Of a stretch of 64,000 bases of DNA, positions 57,402 through 64,000 are shown piece by piece. Positions within the stretch are counted from its first letter, which is position 1; each line of letters starts with the position of its first letter. Under the pieces are notes generated by a model. The model was not told where the DNA came from. It saw only the letters and a program-made list of their open reading frames with translations, and made no database searches. Position numbers and translations under genes: made by a program. This DNA is from WHSW01 sp963729075 (GTDB lineage: Bacteria > Actinomycetota > Thermoleophilia > Solirubrobacterales > 70-9), in the NCBI GenBank assembly GCA_963729075.1, contig CAVSMU010000002.1, positions 47,061 through 111,060 of the forward strand, given 5' to 3'.

Positions 57402-58547
57402 ATGGAGCCAGGCAATGGCGCTGTCGCGAGCGATCGTGCACGCGACGAAGTCGGCGATCGCGTTCGCGGCGCCGGCGCGGGCACCGGTGAGCTCGAGGCG
57501 AGCGCGGCGAAGCACTCGCACCTGACCCGCGAAGACAGGGCGAACCTGTTCCGCTACATGGCGATGATGCGCGCCGCCGAGGAGCGGGCGATCACGCTGT
57601 ACCGCCAGGGCAAGGTCCCCGGCAGCTTCTACGACGGCTGCGGGCAGGAGGCGATCTCGGTCGGCTCGTCCTACGTGCTCGGGCCGAGCGACCGGATGTG
57701 CATCCTGCACCGAGATCTCGGCGCGCACTTCGTCCGGGGCGTCACCCCGGACCGCTACCTGGCCAACTACATGGGTCGCGCCGGCGGTCCGACCGGTGGC
57801 AAGGACGGCAACATGCACTTCGGCGACCGCGAGCTCGGCTGCGTAGGGATGGTGTCCATGCTCCCCGACATGGCGCTGGTGGCCTCGGGCATGGCCCTCA
57901 AGTTCAAGCTTCGCGGCGAGCAGCGCGTGGCGATGACCTACTTCGGCGAGGGATCGACCGCGAACGGCCAGTGGCACGAGGCGATGAACTTCGCGGGCAT
58001 CTACGGCCTGCCGGTCGTCTTCGTGCTCGAGAACAACCAGTTCGCCTACTCGACCCCGAACGAGCTCGAGTTCGCGGTCGATCCGATCGAGCACGCGGGC
58101 GCCTACGGGTTCCCCGGCGTGAAGGTCGACGGCAACGACGTCGAGGCTGTCTTCGAGGCCGCGAGGGCGGCCGCCGAGCGCGCGCGCAGCGGCGAGGGGC
58201 CGACGCTGATCGAGTGCGTGACCATGCGCATGCACGGTCACGGGGCCCACGACGACATGCGCTACGTGCCGCCGGAGATGTTCGAGGAGTGGGCGCAGCG
58301 CGACCCGATCGAGCGTTACGCCGAGCGGCTGGTCGCCGAGCACGGGTTCTCGGCCGATGAGGTGGAGTCGATTCGCGCCGATGTCAAGACCTACGTCGAC
58401 GAGTGCGCACAAAAGGCGCTCGCCTCCCCGATGCCCGATCCGGCGACCGCGACCGAGGGCGTGTTCGCGGACGCTCCGACCGAGCTGGGCGACGGGCGGG
58501 CCCCATGGTCGTACTGGACCCGGACCGCCGAAGGGAGCGTGGCCTGA
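57402..58547 (+). CDS. bkdA: Branched-chain 2-oxoacid dehydrogenase-type E1 alpha subunit
   Basis: 381 residues. ThDP site YFGEGSTANGQWHEAMNFAGIY near residue 186 and VLENNQFAYSTP near 210; LHRDLGAHFVRG near 105 and GKDGNMHFGD near 130 fit the family. The first 40 residues are unconserved. Start ATG has GGAGAG just upstream. The assignment to the branched-chain complex rests on the adjacent Leu/Val dehydrogenase; acetoin or another 2-oxoacid remains possible. Confidence 0.82.
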   Translation: MEPGNGAVASDRARDEVGDRVRGAGAGTGELEASAAKHSHLTREDRANLFRYMAMMRAAEERAITLYRQGKVPGSFYDGCGQEAISVGSSYVLGPSDRMCILHRDLGAHFVRGVTPDRYLANYMGRAGGPTGGKDGNMHFGDRELGCVGMVSMLPDMALVASGMALKFKLRGEQRVAMTYFGEGSTANGQWHEAMNFAGIYGLPVVFVLENNQFAYSTPNELEFAVDPIEHAGAYGFPGVKVDGNDVEAVFEAARAAAERARSGEGPTLIECVTMRMHGHGAHDDMRYVPPEMFEEWAQRDPIERYAERLVAEHGFSADEVESIRADVKTYVDECAQKALASPMPDPATATEGVFADAPTELGDGRAPWSYWTRTAEGSVA

Positions 58548-59512
58548 TGGCCGAGATGACCTATCTCGAAGCGATCTCCGACGGCCTGCGCGAGGAGATG
58601 CGTCGCGACGAGTCGGTGCTCTGCATCGGCGAGGACATCGGCGCTTTCGGCGGCGCGTTCAAGATCACCGACGGCTTCATCGAGGAGTTCGGGGCCGGCC
58701 GGGTGCTCGACACGCCGCTGGCCGAGAACGCGATCATCGGGACCGCGGTCGGGGCGGCCGCCGAGGGGCTGCGGCCGGTGTGCGAGATGCAGTTCGCCGA
58801 CTTCATCTCGTGTGGCTTCGACCAGCTGGTCAACGTGGCCGCGAAGCTCCACTACCGACAGGGGGTGGCCGTGCCGATGGTGGTCCGCCTGCCCTCCGGA
58901 GGCGGCTTCAGCGGCGGCCCGTTCCACTCGCAGAACCCGGAGGCCTGGTTCCTGCAGTCGCCCGGGCTGCGCGTGGTCGCGCCCGCGACCGCGGACGACG
59001 CGAAGGGGCTGCTGACCGCGGCGATCCGGGATCCCAACCCGGTCTGCTACATGGAGCACAAGGGTCTGTATCGCTACGTGAAGGGAGAGGTGCCCGAGGG
59101 CGAGCACTCGGTCGAGCTCGGCCGGGCACGCGTCGCGCGAGAGGGTGAGGAGATGAGCGTGATCACGTACGGCTCGGCCGTGCACCTCGCGCTCGATGCA
59201 GCCGAGGAGCTGGGCGAGGACATCGAGGTGATCGACCTGCGCTCGCTGTGTCCGCTCGACACCGACGCGATCCTCGCCAGCGCACGCAAGACGGGCAAGG
59301 TGCTGGTCGCCCATGAGGCGACCCAATCGTGCGGGGTGGGAGCGGAGGTCGCCGCGCTGGTGGCCGCCGAGGCCTTCGAAGACCTGGATGCCCCGGTGCG
59401 GCGGCTTACCGCTCCGGACGTCCCGATCCCGTTCAGCCCCCCGCTGGAGCAGGCGGTTCTCCCGCAGCTCGACGACATGAAGGAGGCCTGCCGTGAGCTC
59501 CTCGCGTACTGA
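58547..59512 (+). CDS. bkdB: Branched-chain 2-oxoacid dehydrogenase-type E1 beta subunit
   Basis: 321 residues. GEDIGAFGGAFKITDGFIEEFG near residue 28, DTPLAENAIIGTAVGAAAEG near 55, LPSGGGFSGGPFHSQNPEAWF near 115 and VAHEATQSCGVGAEVAALV near 258 define the transketolase C-domain-like fold. TGATG overlap with E1a and 20-base overlap with E2, so tightly coupled. Confidence 0.85.
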   Translation: MAEMTYLEAISDGLREEMRRDESVLCIGEDIGAFGGAFKITDGFIEEFGAGRVLDTPLAENAIIGTAVGAAAEGLRPVCEMQFADFISCGFDQLVNVAAKLHYRQGVAVPMVVRLPSGGGFSGGPFHSQNPEAWFLQSPGLRVVAPATADDAKGLLTAAIRDPNPVCYMEHKGLYRYVKGEVPEGEHSVELGRARVAREGEEMSVITYGSAVHLALDAAEELGEDIEVIDLRSLCPLDTDAILASARKTGKVLVAHEATQSCGVGAEVAALVAAEAFEDLDAPVRRLTAPDVPIPFSPPLEQAVLPQLDDMKEACRELLAY

Positions 59513-60845
59513 GACGCTGATCGAGGTCGCGATGCCCAAGATGGGCATCTCCGTCTCCGAGGGCACGATCCTCGAGTGGCGCAAGCAGCCCGGCGACTGG
59601 ATCGAAGCCGACGAGACGATCGCCGACGTGACCACCGACAAGGTGGACGTCGAGATCCCCGCGCCGGCGAGCGGGCGGCTGGCCCGGATCATCGCCGAGC
59701 CCGGAGACACCGTGCCGGTCGGCGAGCCGATCGCGGAGATCGACGCGGAGGCGAAGCCGGGCGAGGCGCATCCGGAGGAGTCCGCAGTCCGCAGTCAGCA
59801 GTCCGCAGAGCCCGAGGAGGCCGCAGTCAGCAGTCCGCAGTCCGCAGAGCCTCAGAAGGACTCGGGTGGCGAACCCGATCGGTCGGGGTTCGTGTCGCCC
59901 GTGGTGCGGCGGATCGCCGACAAGCACGGGGTCGACCTCGAGCAGGTCGAGGGCACCGGGGTCGGCGGCCGCGTGCGCAAGAAGGACGTGCTCGCCTACG
60001 TCGAGGCGAACGGCGGCAACGGGCAGGCGAAGCCGGCACCGGTCCTGCACTCCGAGTCCCCGTACAGGCCCGAGGAGCCCGCAGTCCGCAGTCCGCAGTC
60101 CGCAGAGGTGGCCGAGGGCGAGGCGGTGAAGGCCGAGGCCGAACCGGTGGCCGGCGAGCGCCGCGAGCCGATGACCCCGATGCGGCAGATGATCGCCAAG
60201 CACATGCTCGACAGCCGGCGCACGTCGGCGCACTGCACGACGATCGTCGAGGTCGACATGTCGCGCGTGGCGGCGCGCCGAGCAGAGCTCAAGGAGGCGA
60301 TGAAGCGGCGCGGCGTGCCGCTCACGTACCTGGCCTTCGTCGCCCAGGCGACGGTCGAGGCGCTCGGCGAGTTCCCGGTGCTGAACGCGTCGGTGGAGGG
60401 CGAGGAGATCGTCTACCACGACGACGTGAACCTCGGGATCGCAGTCGCGCTCGACGACGGGCTGATCGTGCCCGTGATCCCGAAGGCGCAGCGACTGAGC
60501 CTCGAGGGTATGGCGGCCGCGATCGCCGACGTCGCAGCCCGCGCGCGGGCGAAGCAGCTGGAGCCGGATGAGGTGCACGGCGGCACGTTCACGATCACCA
60601 ATCCCGGGCAATTCGGGGCCGTGCTCGCGACGCCGATCATCAACCAGCCGCAGGTCGCGATCCTCGACCTCGAGGCGATCGTCAAGCGAGCGGTGGTCGT
60701 CGACGGACCGGACGGTGACGCGATCGGGATCCGGCCGATGACGTACCTGCCGATGTCCTGGGATCACCGGGCGCTCGACGGGGCGGTCGCGGCGCGCTTC
60801 CTCTCCCGGGTGAAGGCCCGGCTCGAGGGCTGGGAGGTCGGCTGA
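59493..60845 (+). CDS. bkdC: Dihydrolipoamide acyltransferase (E2) with repeat-containing linkers
   Basis: 450 residues. Lipoyl domain (8-85; lipoyl Lys in DVTTDKVDVEIPA), E3-binding domain (about 130-165, VSPVVRRIADKHGVDL), and acyltransferase core ending TYLPMSWDHRALDGAVAARFL with intact HRxxDG. Both linkers contain stretches encoded by the ACTGCGG repeat family (SAVRSQQSAEP, AVSSPQSAEP, AVRSPQSAEV). The frame is kept throughout, unlike the first E2 gene. GTG start overlaps E1b; the protein probably forms the 24-mer core. Confidence 0.9.
   Translation: MSSSRTETLIEVAMPKMGISVSEGTILEWRKQPGDWIEADETIADVTTDKVDVEIPAPASGRLARIIAEPGDTVPVGEPIAEIDAEAKPGEAHPEESAVRSQQSAEPEEAAVSSPQSAEPQKDSGGEPDRSGFVSPVVRRIADKHGVDLEQVEGTGVGGRVRKKDVLAYVEANGGNGQAKPAPVLHSESPYRPEEPAVRSPQSAEVAEGEAVKAEAEPVAGERREPMTPMRQMIAKHMLDSRRTSAHCTTIVEVDMSRVAARRAELKEAMKRRGVPLTYLAFVAQATVEALGEFPVLNASVEGEEIVYHDDVNLGIAVALDDGLIVPVIPKAQRLSLEGMAAAIADVAARARAKQLEPDEVHGGTFTITNPGQFGAVLATPIINQPQVAILDLEAIVKRAVVVDGPDGDAIGIRPMTYLPMSWDHRALDGAVAARFLSRVKARLEGWEVG
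59778..60107 (+). repeat. ACTGCGG-family repeats inside the E2 coding sequence
   Basis: Three clusters of CCGCAGT units lie at 59778-59810, 59819-59850 and 60079-60107; each ends with GTCCGCAGAG, as does the copy before purQ (4280-4292). All sit in the two E2 linkers. Confidence 0.85.
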
Positions 60846-61981
60846 TGTCAACCGCGACCAAGCGGGCGGGAAACGGCCGCCCGACCTCCACGGCGACGGC
60901 GGAGGCGGCGGCGGTTACGGCGCCCCCGCAGCCGGCCATCTCCCCGGTTCCGTTCGACCACGAGGAGCTCGCCGTCAGACGTGGCGAGCGCAGCGGTCTC
61001 TACTGCATCGTCGCCATCCACTCGACCGCGCTCGGGCCCGCGCTCGGCGGCCTGCGCATGTGGCATTACCCAGCGACGATCGACGCCGCCCGCGACGCCC
61101 TGCGGCTCGCCAGCGGGATGACGTACAAGGCGGCGGCGGCGGGTCTCGACCTCGGCGGTGGCAAGGGCGTCATCTGCGCGCCGGCTGGGGGCCTCGACGG
61201 TGAGCGACGGACCGCGGCGCTGCTCGACTTCGGGGACGTGGTGGAGTCGCTGGGCGGCCGCTACATCACTGCCGAGGACGTCGGGATCTCGCCCTCGGAC
61301 CTGATCACGATCGGCGAGCGCACCGAGCATCTCACCGGGTTGCCGCCCGAGCGCGGCGGCTCGGGCGACCCCAGTCCGTTCACCGCGATCGGGGTCGAGG
61401 CGGCGATCCGCGCCTGCGTGCGGTCCCGTTACGGCACCTCGGACCTGACCGGCCGGCGGGTCGCGGTCGTCGGCCTCGGCCACGTCGGGGGGCCGCTCGC
61501 CCGGCGGCTCGCGGCGGCCGGCTGCGAGCTCGTCGTCTCCGACATCGACGCGCGCAAGCACGCGGTGGTCAGCGGCCTGGGCGCCGAATGGGCCGCGCCC
61601 GACGAGGCGCTGCTGGTCGAGTGCGACGTGCTCGCGCCGTGTGCCCTCGGTGGCGCGATCACGGCCGACAATGCGCCGCGGTTGCGTTGCGACATCGTCT
61701 GCGGCTCGGCCAACAACCAACTCGCGGACGAGGCGCTCGCGGACGTGCTCGCCGAGCACGGTGTCCTGTACGCGCCGGACTTCATCGCCAACGCCGGCGG
61801 CCTGATCCACGTCTACATGGAGATCAAGGGCTATTCCGAGGCACGCGCGATCGCCCTCGCGGAGGGCATCGAGGCGACCCTTGCGGACATCCTCGAGCTC
61901 GCGGCCGGCCGAGGGGTCTCGCCGCTCGCCGCGGCCCGCGACGCCGCCCGTGAGCGGCTCGACGCCGCTCTGCGAAACTGA
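60845..61981 (+). CDS. Leucine/valine dehydrogenase (Glu/Leu/Phe/Val dehydrogenase family)
   Basis: 378 residues. GLRMWHYP near residue 72, catalytic Lys region MTYKAAAAGLDLGGGKGVI near 95-112, and NAD site VAVVGLGHVGGPLARRLAAAGCE near 205. CGSANNQLADE and NAGGLIHVYMEIKGYSE complete the pattern of leucine or valine dehydrogenases. It deaminates branched amino acids to the 2-oxoacids used by the preceding complex. A poorly conserved N-terminus of about 35 residues precedes the family start. TGATG overlap with E2. Confidence 0.88.
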   Translation: MSTATKRAGNGRPTSTATAEAAAVTAPPQPAISPVPFDHEELAVRRGERSGLYCIVAIHSTALGPALGGLRMWHYPATIDAARDALRLASGMTYKAAAAGLDLGGGKGVICAPAGGLDGERRTAALLDFGDVVESLGGRYITAEDVGISPSDLITIGERTEHLTGLPPERGGSGDPSPFTAIGVEAAIRACVRSRYGTSDLTGRRVAVVGLGHVGGPLARRLAAAGCELVVSDIDARKHAVVSGLGAEWAAPDEALLVECDVLAPCALGGAITADNAPRLRCDIVCGSANNQLADEALADVLAEHGVLYAPDFIANAGGLIHVYMEIKGYSEARAIALAEGIEATLADILELAAGRGVSPLAAARDAARERLDAALRN

Positions 61982-61986
61982 TTCCG

Positions 61987-62709
61987 ATGGACGAGCTATG
62001 GGTCGTGCGCGCGGGCATGGTCCCGTACGAAGAGGCGCGCCGGGCGCAGAAGGCGCTCGAGCTCGCGCGTCAGTCCGACGAGATCGGCGACGTCCTTGTC
62101 CTGCTCGAGCACCCGCCCGTCTACACGAAGGGCAGGCGCTCGACGGCGGACGAACTGCCCATGGGCGAGGACTGGTACCGGATGCAGGGGATCGACGTGA
62201 CCGCCACCGACCGCGGCGGCAGGGTCACCTATCACGGGCCCGGCCAGCTCGTCGCCTACCCGATCATGAGCCTGCGCGTGCTCGCCGAGCCCGATGACGT
62301 GCACGCCTACATCCGCCGGATGGAGCGCGCGATCATCGCTTCGCTCGCCGACTGGGGCGTCGAGGCGCGCCTCTTCGACGGGCTGACCGGCGTCTGGGTC
62401 GGCGAGCATCAGCCGCCGGCCGGCGACGGCCGCAAGATCGGCTCGATCGGCATCCACGTGAACCGGGGAGTCACCACCCACGGCCTGGCGATCAACGTCA
62501 ACAACGATCTGCAGCCCTTCGAATGGGTGGTGCCGTGCGGAATCGAGGCCTGCCGCATGACCTCGTTATCGCGCGAGCTCGGCGCCGAACAGGACCTGGA
62601 CGCGTTCGCCACCACGCTCGCGGGACGGCTCGGTGACATCTACGCACGCAAGCCGGTCGAGCGCTCGTGGGAGGACGTGGTCGGGTCGCTAGCGTTGGAG
62701 CCGGCATGA
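61987..62709 (+). CDS. lipB: Octanoyltransferase
   Basis: Moves octanoate from acyl carrier protein to lipoyl domains. 240 residues. LLEHPPVYTKGRR near residue 39, RGGRVTYHGPGQLVAYP near 76, catalytic Lys150 in GRKIGSIGIH and catalytic Cys184 in VVPCGIEACRMTS. It follows the Leu/Val dehydrogenase by 5 bases and overlaps lipA (ATGA), placing cofactor assembly in the same unit as the E2 that needs it. Confidence 0.95.
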   Translation: MDELWVVRAGMVPYEEARRAQKALELARQSDEIGDVLVLLEHPPVYTKGRRSTADELPMGEDWYRMQGIDVTATDRGGRVTYHGPGQLVAYPIMSLRVLAEPDDVHAYIRRMERAIIASLADWGVEARLFDGLTGVWVGEHQPPAGDGRKIGSIGIHVNRGVTTHGLAINVNNDLQPFEWVVPCGIEACRMTSLSRELGAEQDLDAFATTLAGRLGDIYARKPVERSWEDVVGSLALEPA

Positions 62710-63662
62710 CAGCCGTCTCCGACCGCGTCCACGTCACCCGGTCCCGTGCGCATCCCGGCGGCGCGAACGACATCGAGGGCCGGCCGTTCCGGGAGCGCAA
62801 GCCCCCCTGGCTCAAGGTTCCCGCGCCCGGCGGTCCCACCTATCGCAAGCTCAAGCAGGCGATCGAGGCCGACAACCTGCACACCGTGTGCGAGGAGGCG
62901 AACTGCCCCAACGTGGGGGAATGCTGGGAGCGCGGCACCGCGACTTTCATGATCCTCGGCGACGTCTGCACCCGCCGCTGCGGCTTCTGCAACGTCCAGA
63001 CGGGAGTGCCGACCTGGAACGATCCGCTCGAGCCGCTGCGGGTCGCGACCCAGGTCAAGAAGATGGGCCTGCGTCACGCCGTGGTGACCTCGGTCGATCG
63101 CGACGACCTGCCCGACTACGGCGCCGGCGCGTTCGTCGGCGTGATCCGCTCGATCCGGATGCTGGCCCCAGGGTGCAAGGTCGAGGTCTTGACCCCCGAC
63201 TTCCGTGGCCAGGAGATGCCGCTAGCGAAGGTCGTCCACGAACGTCCCGACGTCTTCAACCACAACGTCGAGACGGTCCCGAGGCTCTACCCGCGCGCCC
63301 GACGCGGCTCCGACTTCCTGCGCTCCTGCCGCGTGCTGCGACTGGCGAAGGACATGGGCGGCGACGAGGTCGTGACCAAGTCCGGCCTCATGGTCGGGCT
63401 CGGCGAGGAGTTCGACGAGATGGTCGACGCCTTCCGCGTCCTGCGCGACCACGGGGTCCAGATCCTCACGGTGGGCCAGTATCTGCGCCCGACCGAGAAG
63501 CATCTCCCGGTCGTCCGCTACTGGCATCCCGACGAGTTCGACGCGCTGCGCGAGGCGGCGTACGAGCTCGGCTTCGAGTCGGTCGCCTCGGGCCCGCTGG
63601 TGCGCAGTTCCTACCACGCCGACGAGGCGGCGGCCGAGGTCGCGGAGCGCCGCGCCGCGTAG
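62706..63662 (+). CDS. lipA: Lipoyl synthase
   Basis: Radical SAM enzyme inserting two sulfurs into octanoyl-E2. 318 residues. Auxiliary cluster Cys in CEEANCPNVGEC near residue 60, radical SAM CTRRCGFCNV near 92, and the C-terminal RSSYHAD whose Ser ligates the auxiliary cluster. ATG 62706 overlaps the lipB stop. The N-terminal 20 residues are not conserved. Confidence 0.96.
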   Translation: MTAVSDRVHVTRSRAHPGGANDIEGRPFRERKPPWLKVPAPGGPTYRKLKQAIEADNLHTVCEEANCPNVGECWERGTATFMILGDVCTRRCGFCNVQTGVPTWNDPLEPLRVATQVKKMGLRHAVVTSVDRDDLPDYGAGAFVGVIRSIRMLAPGCKVEVLTPDFRGQEMPLAKVVHERPDVFNHNVETVPRLYPRARRGSDFLRSCRVLRLAKDMGGDEVVTKSGLMVGLGEEFDEMVDAFRVLRDHGVQILTVGQYLRPTEKHLPVVRYWHPDEFDALREAAYELGFESVASGPLVRSSYHADEAAAEVAERRAA

Positions 63663-63739
63663 CGGCTCGGGGCGCGGTGCGCCTCGTAGAACCGGCCAGC
63701 GCCGACGCAGGCGGGGGCACCGGGTAACCGCTCGCCGTC

Positions 63740-63745
63740 TAGCCT
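63740..63745 (+). promoter_or_regulatory. Putative -10 of 60-residue membrane gene
   Basis: TAGCCT ends nine bases before GTG 63755. Confidence 0.35.
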
Positions 63746-63754
63746 TGCGCGCCC

Positions 63755-63937
63755 GTGGACCGCGACCTCCGCACCGCGCTGCTCTGGGGCGGCCTCATCT
63801 TCTGCGGCCTGTTCGCGGCGATGACGGTGGCGGTCGCGATCGAATACGGCGTCGACATCTTCACCATCGCGGCGATCGCGATCCTGGCACTGCTGGTGCC
63901 GCCGCTGATCGGCTCGCTGCGAAAGCCGCCGGACTAG
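63755..63937 (+). CDS. Small two-helix membrane protein, unknown function
   Basis: 60 residues: a short charged start (MDRDLRTALL), helix 1 (about 9-29) and helix 2 (about 35-54), ending LRKPPD. No family recognised. The start is GTG without a ribosome site but with an upstream TAGCCT. It lies 92 bases after lipA and is probably transcribed separately. Confidence 0.6.
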   Translation: MDRDLRTALLWGGLIFCGLFAAMTVAVAIEYGVDIFTIAAIAILALLVPPLIGSLRKPPD

Positions 63938-63970
63938 GGAGCCTCGCCCGGGCGGCACCCTTTGCGGACT

Positions 63971-63976
63971 TACACT
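63971..63976 (+). promoter_or_regulatory. Putative -10 of the gene at the window end (leaderless)
   Basis: TACACT followed by six bases and ATG 63983. Confidence 0.45.
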
Positions 63977-63982
63977 GACCAG

Positions 63983-64000
63983 ATGGCGCTGCCCCCGGGC
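63983..64000 (+). CDS. Start of a further gene (first six codons only)
   Basis: The frame opens MALPPG and runs off the window. It is supported only by the ATG and a correctly spaced -10; the product cannot be judged. Confidence 0.4.

Noticed and set aside
1..64000. CRISPR array or defence system
   Set aside because: No regularly spaced direct repeats, Cas or restriction-modification genes are seen; the only tandem repeats are 7-base units.

Overview
The window comes from a high-GC Gram-positive bacterium, most likely an actinobacterium of the Thermoleophilia/Solirubrobacterales type. This rests on GC-rich codon use, frequent GTG and TTG starts, many genes with a -10 hexamer 6 to 8 bases before the start codon (leaderless pattern), and the mix of MmpL, P450, Stf0 and NarL-type systems. 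No phylogeny could be run. There are no IS elements, CRISPR arrays or phage genes. Coding density is very high, with many GTGA/ATGA overlaps and convergent genes whose stop codons interlock.

Region 1 (1-25005) is a scattered purine-biosynthesis supercluster: purB, purC, purS, purQ, purL, purF, purN and purH, all on the + strand. Accessory genes sit between the pur genes. The main insert is a sulfotransferase/glycosyltransferase array (2978-11176): one divergent sulfotransferase before purS, three after purQ, then two tandem GT4-like glycosyltransferases and a last sulfotransferase. Further inserts are a P450, a VOC protein, two tandem secreted cysteine-rich proteins, a TetR/carotenoid-oxygenase pair, a DoxX-like protein, recQ and a methyltransferase. 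purM is not seen.

Region 2 (25099-36926) holds a PhzF-like protein, a DHA2 exporter, tRNA-Lys(UUU) and an HNH protein. A sulfur block follows: an Rrf2 regulator, a sulfate ABC importer (cysA, cysW, cysT, sbp), a histidine phosphatase, a sulfatase, an Stf0 sulfotransferase and a persulfide dioxygenase-rhodanese protein. cysW and sbp each carry a one-base frameshift. With the array in region 1, the window could supply sulfate, transfer it to glycans or lipids, remove it again and handle reduced sulfur. That link is inference.

Region 3 (36936-42564) has a PhoD-like phosphatase, a TPP-riboswitch operon thiO-thiS-thiG, and a divergent gene encoding an NTF2/SnoaL-like domain fused to ThiE. Region 4 (42597-64000) is centred on lipoate-dependent 2-oxoacid oxidation: one E3, a pyruvate-dehydrogenase-type E1a/E1b/E2 set (E2 frameshifted in its linker), a branched-chain-type E1a/E1b/E2 set followed by a Leu/Val dehydrogenase, and lipB-lipA. 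Between the two sets lie a second P450, a two-component system with two response regulators, an MmpL exporter and a berberine-bridge-type oxidoreductase. A short ACTGCGG repeat family occurs before purQ and also inside the translated linker of the branched-chain E2.
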